A stretch of 10,369 nt of DNA from Hyphomonadaceae bacterium (GTDB taxonomy: Bacteria; Pseudomonadota; Alphaproteobacteria; Caulobacterales; Hyphomonadaceae), in contig JAUYSA010000044.1 in NCBI GenBank assembly GCA_030696545.1, positions 1 through 10,369 on the forward strand, in the 5' to 3' direction. Shown in pieces: positions 1 through 6,451 of this stretch. The notes below the pieces were generated by a model, which was not told where the DNA came from, did no database searches, and saw only the letters and a program-made list of their open reading frames with translations. The translations under genes were made by a program, and so were the position numbers. Within the stretch, counting starts at the first letter, position 1, and each line of letters begins with the position of its first letter.

Positions 1-560
1 GCCGGAATGTTCATGCAGCGACAGAACGCGACCGCGAGATGAGCGTAGTCACGGCAAACGCCGACCCGTTCCGAATAGGCTTCGTAAGCGGTGCGCGTGT
101 TGCGGGCCTGCTGGTAGTCGAAGGCGATGTGGTTATGGACGAAATCCACGATGGCCTGGACGCGCTGCCATCCCAGCGGCGTATTGCCGAAGAGGGACCA
201 TGCGATTTCGCTCAGCCTGTCCGTTTCGCAGTAGCGGCTGCCGAGGAGGAAGACGAGCACCTCGTTCGGGAGATCCTTTACTTCGAGTTGCAAAGCGTTC
301 GGCTCATAGTCGTCCACCAATCCGCTGTCGTGGATTATGAAGTCTGCTGACAGGACAAGACGGCCCGCCGGCGCAACCACACGACTGCAGATGTTCCCCG
401 CTGTGTCGATATACTGGACGACGTCGAGCGGCGGGTCTGTGCGCACCCAGTCGGCCGTCTCCAGGTCGGCCTGACGCGTCGGATGGACGCTTAGAGACAG
501 CAGCATGGGTACGGGGGCCGGACAGTCGTAGATGATCTCGAATCCGGCGCGTATGCGCAT
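1..560 (-). CDS. Transglutaminase-like cysteine enzyme (3' end cut by window edge)
   Basis: The reading frame starts at the ATG at 560-558 and runs off the left edge without a stop, so only the first 186 residues are visible. The start is supported by an AGGAGA ribosome binding site at 567-572, six bases upstream. The N-terminal half is probably the beta-rich domain found before the core in bacterial transglutaminase-like proteins. The core then begins, and the nucleophile motif GVCRDYAH is visible with catalytic Cys at residue 169. The His and Asp of the triad should lie beyond the edge. Such enzymes cleave or form amide bonds in peptides; the substrate here is unknown. It lies 57 bp downstream of a second transglutaminase-like gene on the same strand, so the two are probably co-transcribed. 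They share the CRDYA core motif but are otherwise clearly different proteins. Confidence 0.85.
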   Translation of the reverse strand, partial: MRIRAGFEIIYDCPAPVPMLLSLSVHPTRQADLETADWVRTDPPLDVVQYIDTAGNICSRVVAPAGRLVLSADFIIHDSGLVDDYEPNALQLEVKDLPNEVLVFLLGSRYCETDRLSEIAWSLFGNTPLGWQRVQAIVDFVHNHIAFDYQQARNTRTAYEAYSERVGVCRDYAHLAVAFCRCMNIP

Positions 561-617
561 TCAGCGTCTCCTGAGGAAGGTATCACTTAACCGCTGACGG
601 CGAAGTACGTTGCAAGT

Positions 618-1505
618 TCAGTGCGGTTCTTCGCGAACATCGACCTCGACATCCATTCCGAGGTAATCCGAAGGCGCACCTGTCCAAGTTCCGTGCAGCG
701 GCACGGCCTGGCGTGGATCGCGAGCGATAGCGACCCGGACGAGATCGCTGTTTCCCACAATCCCGTTGGTTGGATCGAACTCCACCCACCCAAAGGCGGG
801 GAGATAGACGTGTACCCATGCATGTGTATGACCGCCGCCTCGCCGGGGCGGTGATCCGGGCTTGCGAGGCGTGCAGATGTAGCCAGACACAAAACGGGCG
901 GCGAGGCCGAGGCTTCGCACGGCGTCGATCATGAAGACCGCGTAGTCGCGGCAGCTGCCTGTACCCAAAGCCAGTGTTTCGAGCGGCGTTTGGGCGCCTT
1001 TGGCGTGTCGCACATTGTATTTGAAGGTTGCGCGAATTGCGTTGGTGATGTTGCTGAGCAGCGCCTGCAAGCTGGTTTCACCGGGCTCGACGAATTGGCG
1101 CGCCCATCGGTCTATCCTGCCCTCGGGATCGGCGTGTTGCCGCCGCATCGACATGTGCAGGTCCGCCAGGTCATCAACGCCATAGGCGAAGGGCATGCTG
1201 CCGGTATAGATTTCAACCTTGCCGTCCATGTCCGCAAAGGCCGGGAGCGGGGCGTGTTCGAGCTTTACCCGGCTCTCGAAGGTGAGTTCCCGGCTTGTGC
1301 AGCTGAACTGGGCTATGCTTACGCAGTTGCCGAACACATCATGTATCGATCGCAGCTTGTCGGGCTTTGGCGTGATCTTCAGGTCGCTGGAGAGGATACG
1401 CTGATCGTAGCTCTCTCTCGGGCGGAACATCATGCGATGCTCGCCCAAGGCTACGGGATTGCGATAGCGATAGCGCGTGACATGACGAATGGAGAGAACA
1501 GGCAT
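618..1505 (-). CDS. Transglutaminase-like family protein with N-terminal beta domain
   Basis: This 295-residue protein is built as a bacterial transglutaminase N-terminal domain (about residues 1-90, opening MPVLSIRHVTRYRYRNPV) followed by a papain-like transglutaminase core (about 130-250). The full catalytic triad is visible: Cys185 in GSCRDYA, His228 in HTHAW and Asp244 in WVEFDPTNG. No signal peptide or membrane segment is seen, so it is probably cytoplasmic. The frame is open further upstream to an ATG at 1568, but family proteins begin at the MPVLS methionine, so 1505 is chosen; no strong ribosome binding site precedes either start. It is followed by another transglutaminase-like gene and is divergent from an N-formylglutamate amidohydrolase-like gene. 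In many alphaproteobacteria such proteins sit with ATP-grasp and alpha-E genes thought to act on peptides; those partners are not visible here. Confidence 0.9.
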   Translation of the reverse strand: MPVLSIRHVTRYRYRNPVALGEHRMMFRPRESYDQRILSSDLKITPKPDKLRSIHDVFGNCVSIAQFSCTSRELTFESRVKLEHAPLPAFADMDGKVEIYTGSMPFAYGVDDLADLHMSMRRQHADPEGRIDRWARQFVEPGETSLQALLSNITNAIRATFKYNVRHAKGAQTPLETLALGTGSCRDYAVFMIDAVRSLGLAARFVSGYICTPRKPGSPPRRGGGHTHAWVHVYLPAFGWVEFDPTNGIVGNSDLVRVAIARDPRQAVPLHGTWTGAPSDYLGMDVEVDVREEPH

Positions 1506-1507
1506 TG
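1491..1507 (+). promoter_or_regulatory. Ribosome binding site deciding a TTG start
   Basis: GGAGAG at 1491-1496 stands eight bases before the TTG at 1505-1507. No in-frame ATG or GTG lies between the upstream stop at 1478 and this TTG, so it fixes the start of the amidohydrolase gene. The site lies inside the coding sequence of the divergent transglutaminase gene. Confidence 0.6.
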
Positions 1508-2323
1508 ACCGAATATAGACCGGATCACGGCTCAACGTCTGATTTACTGTCGGGCGCGCACGATCCATCGCCGGTACAGGTGTGGAATCAAGGTGGAACC
1601 TCGCCTTTTCTCATCGTAGGGGACCATGCTGGCCGGGCCATACCGTTGAAGCTTGATGGCCTTGGGCTTGATCCCGCATCGCTCGATCTTCACATCGCGT
1701 GGGACATCGGTGTGGCGGGGCTTGGCGAGATCCTGGCGGAAAAACTCGACGCCTGCTTTATCAGCCAGACTTATTCGAGGCTGGTGATCGACTGTAATCG
1801 CTCGCTCGCAGATGCTTCATCGATTGCAGCGAGCAGCGACGGGATCGACATACCGGGTAACGCCAATATCGGCGCCGCCGACCGGCTGGAACGGCAATGC
1901 GCGATCCATCGGCCTTATCACGATGCAATTTCGGCGGAGCTTGCCCGCCGCGCCGCACGAAGCCAGCCCACCTTGCTGGTCGCATTGCATAGCTTCACGC
2001 CGGTCATGCAGCAATTTCAGCGGCCCTGGCAGTTTGGGATTCTTCATCGCGACGACTCGCGTTTGTCATCCAGCGTGCTCGATCTACTGCGGGCTGAGTT
2101 GGGCGATGCGGTGGGTGACAACCAGCCTTACCGGCTAGACGAGAAGGACTTCACCGTTCCCACGCACGCTGATCCACGCGGGCTCGACTACCTGGAGCTT
2201 GAAGTGCGTCAGGATCTGATTGGCGACCGGCCGGGACAAGAAGCGGTAGCTTCGCTCATCGCGCCACTTCTGCTGCGTGTCGGCTCCGAGATGTCCGCAC
2301 ACAAGGGTCATGATGATTCTTAG
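1505..2323 (+). CDS. N-formylglutamate amidohydrolase family protein
   Basis: This 272-residue protein matches the FGase family (PF05013). Visible family blocks are SPFLIVGDHAGRAIP (residues 33-47), HIAWDIG (63-69), the LHSFTP motif with His162, the QFGILHRDD block near 176, and a C-terminal block with THADPRG (His221) and LELEVRQDL (Glu231/Glu233). The His, Asp and Glu residues in these blocks are the likely Zn ligands and catalytic residues. The classical enzyme, HutG, hydrolyses N-formyl-L-glutamate to glutamate and formate. No other hut gene is present, so the substrate may be another N-acyl or amide compound. The start is a TTG, chosen because GGAGAG lies at 1491-1496, eight bases upstream. 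A GTG at 1580 is a weaker alternative. The start overlaps the divergent transglutaminase ATG, and the gene converges with a DUF2256 gene. Confidence 0.85.
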   Translation: MTEYRPDHGSTSDLLSGAHDPSPVQVWNQGGTSPFLIVGDHAGRAIPLKLDGLGLDPASLDLHIAWDIGVAGLGEILAEKLDACFISQTYSRLVIDCNRSLADASSIAASSDGIDIPGNANIGAADRLERQCAIHRPYHDAISAELARRAARSQPTLLVALHSFTPVMQQFQRPWQFGILHRDDSRLSSSVLDLLRAELGDAVGDNQPYRLDEKDFTVPTHADPRGLDYLELEVRQDLIGDRPGQEAVASLIAPLLLRVGSEMSAHKGHDDS

Positions 2324-2406
2324 GTCGCGAAGCTGTGGCCGAAACTGCTGCATGGGAGCGCGCTTCGCTGGTTACAGTAGTCGGGCGCGATGGAGTCCGT
2401 TTCAGC

Positions 2407-2574
2407 TCATGAGCCGCGGCGGCAACGTTCCGAGCAATACTTCACGCTTTCCCAATCGCGCGCCCACTTCTTGCGCCATGTAAAAGGCTTTCCGCATACG
2501 GCGCAGAGCTTCTTCGGCAGGTTCGCCTTGAGCAGTTTGACGCCAGCCGGCGTTTTTCGTGATCCCTGTGCCAT
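2407..2574 (-). CDS. DUF2256 small zinc-ribbon-like protein
   Basis: A 55-residue protein whose residues 19-53 match the DUF2256 family almost throughout: LPKKLCAVCGKPFTWRKKW, then ARDWESVKYCSERCRR. Four cysteines in two pairs (Cys24/Cys27 and Cys47/Cys51) should bind one zinc ion. The basic, Trp-rich middle segment would suit nucleic acid or protein binding. The molecular function of the family is unknown to me; relatives are often encoded near photolyase or cryptochrome genes, none of which is seen here. The ATG at 2574 is preceded by AGGTGAG eight bases upstream. The gene begins 13 bp after the nrsF stop on the same strand, so it is probably the last gene of a sigF-nrsF transcription unit. 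It converges with the amidohydrolase gene, with 83 bp between them and no clear terminator hairpin. Confidence 0.88.
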   Translation of the reverse strand: MAQGSRKTPAGVKLLKANLPKKLCAVCGKPFTWRKKWARDWESVKYCSERCRRGS

Positions 2575-2587
2575 CGTTGATGCTCAC

Positions 2588-3229
2588 CTACCAGCGCAGT
2601 ACGCGCCAGCCTGCAATGGCGCCGAGCGCGGTGGAAAGCGCGACGCCGCCTGTGTACCAGATCAACGTGAAGGCTGCGGAGGTCTCAGCGCAGTGAAGGC
2701 CATAAACGGTAGCCGCGATGCCCCCGACAAACAGGCCTGCGCCAGCGCCAGCCAGCGTGGGACGCGTCGGCGCAAGACGGCGCATAGCAAGAAGACTGAG
2801 CGCGAGGCCGGGGATGGCAAGAGCGACAATGCGCCAGGGGCAGCGATCCCATGTCGAACCGAGCAGGGCGTCACGCATTGCTTCCGGCGGAGTCGATAGT
2901 AGCTGCGTTATGCCGATACCGAGCATGATCGCAACAACAGCGACCAAAGCGAAGGCGCCCCGCGTAGCGTTTGCGCCTGGGCGCGACAGGCGTTCCGCAA
3001 TGAGGAAGCCCGAGACTGCGAGCGCGGCCGTATAGAGGGTCTTCATCCAGTAACTGGATGAGGCGACCGCCTCGCCCATGTCGCGAATACCAAGCCACAC
3101 AAAAAGGGCGGCCAGCGCAATAATTGCTCCGGCCAGCGCAGCGGGACCAAGGCGTCGCATGACCGGGAAAGGTGTCGCAGGCTTCTTGGCGTCGGTCGCC
3201 AGCAAGGCGATGAGCTCATCAGTTTTCAT
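2588..3229 (-). CDS. nrsF: NrsF family (DUF1109) membrane anti-sigma factor
   Basis: A 213-residue integral membrane protein with about six hydrophobic helices (near residues 28-48, 62-80, 90-110, 131-149, 158-177 and 187-207) after a short cytoplasmic start, MKTDELIALLATD. This is the architecture of NrsF, which holds the ECF factor SigF at the inner membrane. Two cysteines lie in the loops, Cys130 (WDRCPW) and Cys180 (GLHCAE). They match the conserved pair reported as essential for the chromium and cadmium response in Caulobacter NrsF. The inferred role is that metal or oxidant acting on these thiols frees SigF. The ATG at 3229 has a strong AAGGAGGG site at 3236-3243, and the gene overlaps the end of sigF by 11 bp, indicating coupled expression. 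Overall identification is firm; the exact inducer is inferred. Confidence 0.92.
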   Translation of the reverse strand: MKTDELIALLATDAKKPATPFPVMRRLGPAALAGAIIALAALFVWLGIRDMGEAVASSSYWMKTLYTAALAVSGFLIAERLSRPGANATRGAFALVAVVAIMLGIGITQLLSTPPEAMRDALLGSTWDRCPWRIVALAIPGLALSLLAMRRLAPTRPTLAGAGAGLFVGGIAATVYGLHCAETSAAFTLIWYTGGVALSTALGAIAGWRVLRW

Positions 3230-3755
3230 CGCGGACCCTCCTTATCAGGGCTTTCAGCGATCGGTGGACGCTCACCTTCACCGCGCTTTCAGACATGCCG
3301 GATTTTGCGGCTGCCTCCGCTGATGAAAGTCCGCCGAGCTTCACATCGGACAGAATCTGCCGCTGGCGTTCGGGCAGTTCGCCGAGCAGACGGTCAACAT
3401 CCAGGCGAGCGGACGCGTCGCCGTCGTCTGAATGGAAAAGACTCTCAGCGGCTTCGAGGGGTTCGGTGCGGCGAACACGCCGGCGGCGAAATTGGTCGAT
3501 CAACTTGTAGTGCGCAATCGCATAAGCCCAGGAGGTAAAAGGTTGGGCGCGGTCCCAGGTTTCGCGTTTGAGATGGATGGCGAGCAGTGTCTCCTGCACC
3601 AGATCTTCCACATCAGCATCGCTACTGCCGAGCTTTCGCGCGAAATAGCGGCGGAGATAAACGCTCATGCGCGAAAGAAGCTCGGCATGAGCGGCGGCGT
3701 CACCCGCAAGCCCGCGCAGCATGAGCGCTTTCAATGGAGCGTCGATTTCGCTCAA
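3219..3755 (-). CDS. sigF: ECF sigma factor, SigF type
   Basis: A 178-residue two-domain ECF sigma factor. Region 2 covers about residues 20-95, with DVEDLVQET at 48-56 and the -10 recognition stretch FTSWAYAIAHYKLIDQFRR at 73-91. Region 4 covers about 122-174, with the helix-turn-helix LSSAEAAAKSGMSESAVKVSVHR. It would direct RNA polymerase to metal-stress promoters and be held inactive by NrsF, encoded next to it with an 11 bp overlap. The start is a TTG at 3755-3753. No ATG or GTG occurs in frame just upstream, and the next ATG at 3722 would remove residues before the conserved LKALMLRG. A near-consensus SigF promoter precedes the adjacent bufferin operon, supporting a direct regulatory link. 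It lies 116 bp downstream of that operon, so read-through transcription is also possible. Confidence 0.92.
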   Translation of the reverse strand: MSEIDAPLKALMLRGLAGDAAAHAELLSRMSVYLRRYFARKLGSSDADVEDLVQETLLAIHLKRETWDRAQPFTSWAYAIAHYKLIDQFRRRRVRRTEPLEAAESLFHSDDGDASARLDVDRLLGELPERQRQILSDVKLGGLSSAEAAAKSGMSESAVKVSVHRSLKALIRRVRDEN

Positions 3756-3807
3756 GCCCTGACCCCGGCGTTCACTCCCGTGCGGAGCCCCCGAGGATGC
3801 TAGCCGG

Positions 3808-3836
3808 ATGCGAGGCCGGACGCCATGGGTCGTTAC
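3808..3836 (-). promoter_or_regulatory. Possible SigF-type promoter before sigF
   Basis: On the minus strand GTAACG (3836-3831) is followed after 18 bases by CGCAT (3812-3808), about 50 bp before the sigF start. It resembles the GTAACC-N16-CG(A/G)AT pattern, but the last -35 base and the spacing are off. It is tentative; if real it would allow autoregulation. Confidence 0.25.
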
Positions 3837-3871
3837 GGCGGGCGCCGCAAAGAAGGAGGACTGAACGGTGA

Positions 3872-4324
3872 TCAGGGCAATTTCAATGCGCGGTCAAGGG
3901 ACAGCGCACCGCCTCCGCGAGCCAGAAGATAAAGCATGGGGCCTGCCCAGCTGAGATGAGTTGGCCAGGCGTCGGGATAGACGAAAAGCTGGATCACCAT
4001 CGTCATACCCATCAGGCCGGCGGCTGACATGCGCGTGAGCAGGCCAAGAACGAGCAGAATCGAGAAGATGTGCTCGGCATAAGTGGCAAGGTAGGCGGCC
4101 ACGTCCGGCGGCAGCAGGGGGACGTTATACTCGTAGGTGAAAAGCTCGAAAGTCGAGGGCTTCAACGTGATGATTCCCTCTACCTTGGTACGGGCGGACA
4201 GGAAGAACACGGCGGCGATGCCAAAGCGGCAGACGAGGGCGATCAACCATTCGGGGATGATGGTTTCAGGTGCGCGCAGGAGAGAAATAACGGGATTGGG
4301 GCGGGCTTCGGCGGCGATACTCAT
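3872..4324 (-). CDS. DoxX family membrane protein of the bufferin operon
   Basis: A 150-residue protein with the four-helix DoxX fold. Hydrophobic segments are visible at about residues 24-42, 72-91, 95-113 and 123-136, with the family-like FGIAAVFFLSARTKVEG near the first helix and SWAGPMLYLLARGGGALSLD near the end. DoxX-like proteins commonly accompany MNIO-modified metallophore peptides; their exact role, perhaps redox or peptide maturation at the membrane, is not settled. The ATG at 4324-4322 overlaps the upstream stop in an ATGA junction at 4321-4324, so translation is probably coupled. The open frame extends to 4429, but that extension (HTYRRYCARPLHHHQ) lies within the preceding gene and is not DoxX-like. 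This appears to be the last gene of the operon; no clear terminator hairpin follows. Confidence 0.88.
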   Translation of the reverse strand: MSIAAEARPNPVISLLRAPETIIPEWLIALVCRFGIAAVFFLSARTKVEGIITLKPSTFELFTYEYNVPLLPPDVAAYLATYAEHIFSILLVLGLLTRMSAAGLMGMTMVIQLFVYPDAWPTHLSWAGPMLYLLARGGGALSLDRALKLP

Positions 4325-5109
4325 CGGGGCGTGTCCGGGATCAGGTTGATGGTGGTGAAGAGGCCGAGCGCAATAGCGCCGGTAAGTATGTGCGGAAGGG
4401 AGCATTCCGGATCGGCGGCAAGAGCGCATTCAGCGGCGGCAAGGACCGCTTCGCGGCGCTGAAGAGATTCAAGAAATGCGAATGTGGCCGGGTCGACGAG
4501 GTGCGACTGCACATGCGGACCTGTGCGAACAAAAAGAATCTGCTCCGGCGCGTCGGCCAACTGGTGCGCCTCGCCACGCAGGGGCGACTGGTGGGCCAGC
4601 CAGAGGGACGGAATTGAAGCTTCGAACGACGCAAGGTGAAGCGTAGGGTGAAGACCTAAAGTGATGCTCGCGAGACCTTCCGCTGGAAGTGTCGAGAGCG
4701 CGGCGGGATCGAGCAGCGAGGCATCGGCGGCGGACCAGGATTGCCACCAGAGCCAGTCGAGTCGCGCCGCGCCAGCCAGATAGTGCGCGTCCTGGGCGGG
4801 CGGAAAGCTTGCGAGCCAGCCTGGAAAATCGGCGCCATAGTTGACGAGAGCCGGGTCGATCGGCGGGTGCGCGCGCGCGAATTCACCCGCCGCAGCACGG
4901 AACCAGTCTTCGCCGGTCATCAGCCGGATTGTGGCGAAGGTGGCGGCGAGGGCGTCGATCGCGGCGCTGACAATGGTGTTGCGATAGACGGCAAGGCCAG
5001 GCGCGGGCGGAGTCAACCATGGGACAAGCGCCAAATCATCGCCCGCGAGCGCGGCGTCGAAGGCATCGAAAAAGCTTCGTTCGTCATGCAGAGACAAGGG
5101 CGGCCTCAT
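4321..5109 (-). CDS. bufC: DUF2063 HvfC/BufC family partner of the peptide maturase
   Basis: A 262-residue soluble protein. Its N-terminal half carries the DUF2063 (HvfC/BufC) signature: LAVYRNTIVSAAIDALAATF, then GEDWFRAAAGEFARAHPP, then NYGADFPGWL. The C-terminal half is a less conserved domain typical of longer family members. Proteins of this family bind the precursor peptide and its DUF692 maturase and are needed for cysteine modification. It follows the maturase gene directly, as in known bufferin and HvfABC operons. The ATG at 5109 is chosen because the conserved sequence begins shortly after it; it overlaps the bufB end by 26 bp and lacks a strong ribosome binding site, so a nearby TTG at 5097 cannot be excluded. 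The frame extends upstream to 5181 only inside bufB. Confidence 0.88.
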   Translation of the reverse strand: MRPPLSLHDERSFFDAFDAALAGDDLALVPWLTPPAPGLAVYRNTIVSAAIDALAATFATIRLMTGEDWFRAAAGEFARAHPPIDPALVNYGADFPGWLASFPPAQDAHYLAGAARLDWLWWQSWSAADASLLDPAALSTLPAEGLASITLGLHPTLHLASFEASIPSLWLAHQSPLRGEAHQLADAPEQILFVRTGPHVQSHLVDPATFAFLESLQRREAVLAAAECALAADPECSLPHILTGAIALGLFTTINLIPDTPR

Positions 5110-5932
5110 GTGTATAGACGAGGATGCTTGCAGCCGCGTCGCGCTCTGCCGCCAGGTGTGTGTAGGTAGGGATGTTGTCATCGCGCTCGATCAGCGTGGG
5201 GCGAGGGCCGATACGGCCGACAAGGCGGCGAAAGAGGCGCCACACGGTTTCATCGATAGGCGCGCCGTGAGTATCGATAAGCAGGCCGGCGCCAAGGGTG
5301 GGATCTGGCGCGTGTCCTGCAAGATGAATCTCGCCGACTAGGCTGGCCGAGACCGCATCTATGTAAGCCTCCGCCGAGTAGCCGAGGTTGCTTGCGCTCA
5401 CATAAACATTGTTGACGTCCAGCAGCAGGCCGCACCCCGTGCGGCGGCAGAGGTCAACCAGGAATTCGAGCTCGCCATAGTCGTGGCCGTGAAGGGACAG
5501 ATAGAGTGAGGGGTTCTCGATCAGGATGCGCCGACCGAGCGCCTCCTGCGTCCGGTCGATGTGTCGCGCGATGCGGATCAGGGCCGAGCTGGTGCGTGGG
5601 AAAGGGAGCAGGTCGGATCGATAGACGCCGCCGCGCCGCGACCACGCAAGATGCTCGGAGACCAGAAAAGGCTCGTAGCGGTCAACAAGGTAGCGAAGCT
5701 GCGCAAGATGCGCTTCGTCCGGCGCCTCATCGCCAGCAAGTGAGAGGCCAACACCGTGTAGCGACAGCGGATGCTTGTCGCGCACGGCGCCGAGGGCCGC
5801 GTGACGAGGGCCGCCCTCGCACATGTAGTTTTCGGGGTGGACCTCAAACCATGCGCCAGCTGCCGTATCGCTGATCGCTTCGGCATAATGCTGAGGCTTC
5901 AAGCCGAGACCGGCAGCTGGTGCGATGGTCAT
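5084..5932 (-). CDS. bufB: DUF692 multinuclear iron oxidase (MNIO), bufferin maturase
   Basis: A 282-residue TIM-barrel enzyme of the DUF692/MNIO family, which oxidises cysteine residues of a partner peptide into heterocycles using a cluster of iron ions. Visible metal-site and barrel motifs run in family order: GLGLKPQHY (8-16), FEVHPENYM (29-37), LSLHGVGLSL (His59), SEH (92-94), LIENPSLYL (Glu139, Asn140), LLLDVNNVYVSASNLG (Asp172, Asn174), GEIHLAGH (His203), IDTHG (Asp220, His222) and LIERDDNIP (Glu249). Length is normal for the family and all expected ligands appear present. It starts three bases after the precursor gene stop, so both are made from one message. Its substrate is inferred to be the DUF2282 peptide encoded just upstream, with the modified cysteines forming a metal-binding site. 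Confidence 0.93.
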   Translation of the reverse strand: MTIAPAAGLGLKPQHYAEAISDTAAGAWFEVHPENYMCEGGPRHAALGAVRDKHPLSLHGVGLSLAGDEAPDEAHLAQLRYLVDRYEPFLVSEHLAWSRRGGVYRSDLLPFPRTSSALIRIARHIDRTQEALGRRILIENPSLYLSLHGHDYGELEFLVDLCRRTGCGLLLDVNNVYVSASNLGYSAEAYIDAVSASLVGEIHLAGHAPDPTLGAGLLIDTHGAPIDETVWRLFRRLVGRIGPRPTLIERDDNIPTYTHLAAERDAAASILVYTHEAALVSA

Positions 5933-5935
5933 GGA

Positions 5936-6244
5936 CTACATCTTCGGTGTGAGGGAGCCCATGCCGGCCGGCGTCGTGATCGTGGCGCAGGTTCCGGCTT
6001 TCACGAGTGACCAGGCGTTGCCCTGGTAATCTTTCGTGGAGCTGCCGGCGCAAGATGTGCCCGCGCCCGCCTTGCAGTCATTCTGGTGTGCCTTGGCGAC
6101 GCCGTAGCATTTTTCCATTCCCGCTTCCTGTGCAGCGGTTGGCGGTTTCTTCGCGGGCATGTTCTGGGCCGCAGCTGCGCCTGCGAGGGCGCCGGCAACG
6201 GCAAGCGCGCCAACAAGCGCAGAGATCGTGGAAGCGTTTTTCAT
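5936..6244 (-). CDS. bufA1: DUF2282 BufA1-type bufferin precursor peptide
   Basis: A 102-residue exported peptide. Residues 1-26 form a signal sequence ending in an Ala-rich stretch, with likely cleavage at AAA-QN. The mature part holds the family core MEKCYGVAKAHQNDC, the block GTSCAGSSTKDYQGNAW and a final GTC. This gives exactly four cysteines, at 46, 57, 65 and 86. In characterised bufferins some of these cysteines are oxidised by the MNIO enzyme to thiooxazole-type rings, and the exported product binds copper; that is family knowledge, not seen here. An AGGAGG site at 6251-6256 six bases before the ATG predicts strong translation, and a near-consensus SigF promoter lies about 70 bp upstream. 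It is the first gene of a bufA-bufB-bufC-doxX unit. Confidence 0.94.
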   Translation of the reverse strand: MKNASTISALVGALAVAGALAGAAAAQNMPAKKPPTAAQEAGMEKCYGVAKAHQNDCKAGAGTSCAGSSTKDYQGNAWSLVKAGTCATITTPAGMGSLTPKM

Positions 6245-6315
6245 GCATATCCTCCTGAACCTTCGCGCCGCTGGAATGCGGCGGCGAGTGCGGCGTCGGG
6301 GCCGCGTACAGGGCT

Positions 6316-6342
6316 ATCCGCATGAGCAGGGGCGCCGGTTAC
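6316..6342 (-). promoter_or_regulatory. SigF-type promoter of the bufferin operon
   Basis: On the minus strand GTAACC (6342-6337) is followed by exactly 16 bases and then CGGAT (6320-6316). This fits the SigF promoter pattern I recall from Caulobacter, GTAACC-N16-CGAAT, with one mismatch. Transcription should start near 6309, giving a leader of about 65 bases before bufA. It is the only such site seen upstream of a gene in the window. Nothing else is recognisable in the 207 bp between arsC and bufA apart from the bufA ribosome binding site. Confidence 0.75.
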
Positions 6343-6451
6343 AGGCAGGAAGCAAAAATGTTGCGGTCATGACGATGGGAATGCCTGAACGCCGGTTTCG
6401 CGGCCCAGAGACGCGACGGCCCGGCGCCCATGGTTAAAGGGCGAAGTGGCC

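Noticed and set aside
990..1508. A 172-residue plus-strand open frame opposite the second transglutaminase gene
   Set aside because: The opposite strand encodes an intact catalytic triad, and this frame shows no motif of its own.
2370..2375. GTAACC on the minus strand resembling a SigF -35 box
   Set aside because: No CGAAT-like box follows at 16 bases, and the direction leads into the end of a convergent gene rather than to a start.
2324..2406. Possible terminator between the convergent amidohydrolase and DUF2256 genes
   Set aside because: Only a four-base stem around AGCGCGCTTCGCT is visible, with no T run, so it is not supported.
2390..2899. A 169-residue open frame on the plus strand over the DUF2256 and nrsF region
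   Set aside because: It lies antisense to two recognisable genes, has no family resemblance, and contains long low-complexity basic stretches typical of shadow frames in GC-rich DNA.
6339..6430. A short minus-strand frame of about 30 codons between arsC and bufA
   Set aside because: No ribosome binding site or recognisable sequence, and it overlaps the promoter of the bufferin operon.
6420..6451. Possible terminator hairpin after arsC (CGCCC with GGGCG)
   Set aside because: The stem is only five bases with a nine-base loop and has no T run, too weak to call.
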